This document shows positions 62,058-64,000 of a DNA stretch of 64,000 nucleotides, one piece after another. Made by a program: the position numbers and the translations under genes. This stretch comes from Sipunculus nudus. Lineage: Eukaryota > Annelida > Sipuncula > Golfingiida > Sipunculidae. The DNA lies in the NCBI GenBank assembly GCA_026874595.1, contig CM049307.1, forward strand, positions 65,344,870 to 65,408,869. The letters run 5' to 3'. The notes below the pieces were generated by a model, which worked only from the letters and a program-made list of their open reading frames with translations, was not told the DNA's origin and searched no databases. Positions within the stretch are counted from its first letter, which is position 1; every line of letters begins with the position of its first letter.

Positions 62058-64000
62058 TATATATCAATTCACAGAGACAGACCTCTGTTCATATAAGGCT
62101 GAGGTCGCTTATATCATGAATTTATGGATCGGCAAGCACGAGGCAGTGAAACATGAAACACGGAAATCCATGAAAATAAATAGACTGTCAGGGAATCCAG
62201 CTACAGGGGCGGACATGGCTCAAAGGATCATATACTTTTATTTCTATGGTCCTCTTTCCTTTTTGAAAAATCCCAAGATTTAGTAGACCAAAGGCTAGAT
62301 TTGTCCTCAACAACATGCATAAACTAAAATGTCTGATCGTAAGATCCTAGAGACCACTGGGAGAACTCTTTCAAATGCAAACAAGGCGATAACTGTATAG
62401 GTAGGCATTTTGGCAGATGGCAGACCGTATATAACAAAACAGTATTATATTTGTCTGATTAATTCACATTTTATTGTCAAAGAGAAAATTTAAAATTGCT
62501 GAGTTGAGACTGTGAAGTGACTGAAACCACCAAGAGCCATAACTCATGTTAACATGGAAATTACAGATTTAGATGGCACGATACTGACGTCATGCCATGG
62601 ATATACCTTTATCGGAATTATTATCGAAATTATTGGGAAATGTGGCCCTTTGTATGAATTTTCGGTGTGATTAATAATTAATAACTAAAACTTGATTTGA
62701 TATTCTCAAAGATCTCTTTTGCCCAATCATGCTAACACTCAATGATAGTACAAGAAAATTTGTCTGGTAAATGTTTGTTATTTCCACAGTCATGAAATGA
62801 ACGGTCTTCCGTATCAAATATAACCGTTCACGTAGAAACAACTTAAATCGTTACATTTTTTGAAGTCACATTTGTAGTGAAGAGGCTGTTTTGAAAATAA
62901 TTATCTGTCACAAAGAATCAAACACACTTAACATCAACACAGTATACACGGACACAAGACTCAGTGCGCCACAAAATTTTATATACAACCTAAACTGAAA
63001 CAAAAATAAATGATTGTATGTTTAATATAAATTAACCACCTTTAGCATTGACAGTCTAATATTGAATTCAAGACCCAGTCTTTATGAGATTTTAGGTGGT
63101 GGGTTCGTATTATTTAAATTGTAAAACTCACTTTTAAATTATTTTTGATCAAATCGATGTGCTAAATCTCGATGTCCGGTATTGCCAATAATGAGTCTGA
63201 ACTTGCTGTTTAAACAATGTTATGATTAGAACTGTAGAAACCTTTGATGTACAAGTATTTTTAGCAGAATAATCAAATAAACAGCTATATTGACCATAAT
63301 CTTCGTTCTAAACAGACTGCCAAATGTTTAATATATTAGGTTAAAATACCAAATTTTTAAAGGCATATAAGGGAACCCTAAGTCTTTTACGCTCAGTTTG
63401 GGGAAGAGACAAGGCCTTCCATAAGTTCTCTATATAACTGCCAGCATTCTCTACGGTTGTACATTGCAGCAAATTCACTAGCCCATTAAATGGCCAGCTA
63501 AATTAATCTAAGGATCAGCTACATGCTATCACCTGGTTTGACGGCAGTTATCGCGGAAGAATCTTGTTGTTCCTTAATAGAATGAGATAATTCGCGTTAT
63601 GCCATTTTGGTGGTAATATTGTAGATTATTTTGAATGATTTATGTTGCCTTTGTAAAACTTCATTATAAAGTCTGCTGATGCCCACATCTGGCTACTGAA
63701 ACAGTGATCAATGAGCAACAACATGCTATGCAGTTTAAAGGTAATTCTTGGTCTCAACATTGGCTACCATTCTGGATTCTAAAAATTGCGGCCTAACTGT
63801 TATTCTGTTAATATCCAAAATGTGTTTAAAGGCACTGTGGGGATCAAAGAAGCTTCGTTTGATTAAGTCATGTTTGAAGGCCTTCACGCATCTATTACTT
63901 CTCCCTCTTAATAAATAAATCCCCTTCGGTTATACATAGAAACTGATAGTAAATCTATGATTATGCTATACCATATAGTGTAGTATCAACTATATATAAA
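62054..64000. other. Non-coding stretch to the window end
   Basis: AT-rich DNA without a recognised gene, array or element. TGACGTCA lies at 62585-62592. Confidence 0.5.

Noticed and set aside
61376-63835. Further TTAAAGG starts at 61376, 63354, 63734 and 63825 as more Kolobok-type elements
   Set aside because: No inverted CCTTTAA partner with matching inner sequence occurs within a plausible distance.

Overview
The window looks like non-coding eukaryotic DNA from a marine invertebrate, most likely a mollusc. The evidence is AT-rich sequence, abundant minisatellites and TA microsatellites, spliced transposon genes, PIF/Harbinger and Kolobok-type DNA transposons, a non-LTR retrotransposon relic, and a decayed SAP/SWIM-domain gene of a kind I recall as common in mollusc genomes. 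The species assignment is inference. I recognise no intact host protein-coding gene, tRNA, rRNA or CRISPR array. The window is probably intergenic DNA or a very large intron.

Layout: 1-17500 is dominated by minisatellites (57 bp at 1-1425, about 145 bp at 4080-4830, 80 bp at 5725-6640, 57 bp at 7622-8470, a long/short 66/55 bp array at 14460-15000), a 1-kb tandem duplication (12478-14115), and copies of a short interspersed element marked by CCTCCGCCATG. The best-defined locus is 17537-22696, a 5.16-kb PIF/Harbinger transposon. It has 20-bp perfect inverted repeats, matching subterminal palindromes, and the two usual genes in convergent orientation: a spliced Myb/SANT-MADF-like DNA-binding protein and a HARBI1-like DDE transposase. 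Both genes carry disrupting changes. Two further elements with TTA target-site duplications lie at 24815-25756 and 50720-53033; neither has a recognisable transposase.

22900-38250 holds three TTAA-flanked miniature elements beginning AGGG or AGGT (Kolobok/T2-like). One of them has landed inside a 52-bp tandem repeat. A SAP-SWIM pseudogene lies at 25975-27206. An LTR-like sequence occurs in opposite orientations at 36880-37190 (+) and 39475-40172 (-). 41656-43275 is two adjacent satellites, 44 bp and about 62 bp, the second carrying many CACGTG boxes.

53166-54430 is the C-terminal part of a non-LTR reverse transcriptase split by an insertion of about 830 bp that has a terminal hairpin and a 143-bp tandem core. 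The remainder is a possible hAT-like element (54747-55950), a 35-bp satellite (57975-58435), long TA microsatellites, and stretches where I see nothing codable.

Functionally the window records several superimposed transposon families and tandem-repeat expansions, not a cooperating gene set. Within the 17.5-22.7 kb Harbinger, the transposase and its DNA-binding partner would normally act together on the terminal and subterminal motifs.
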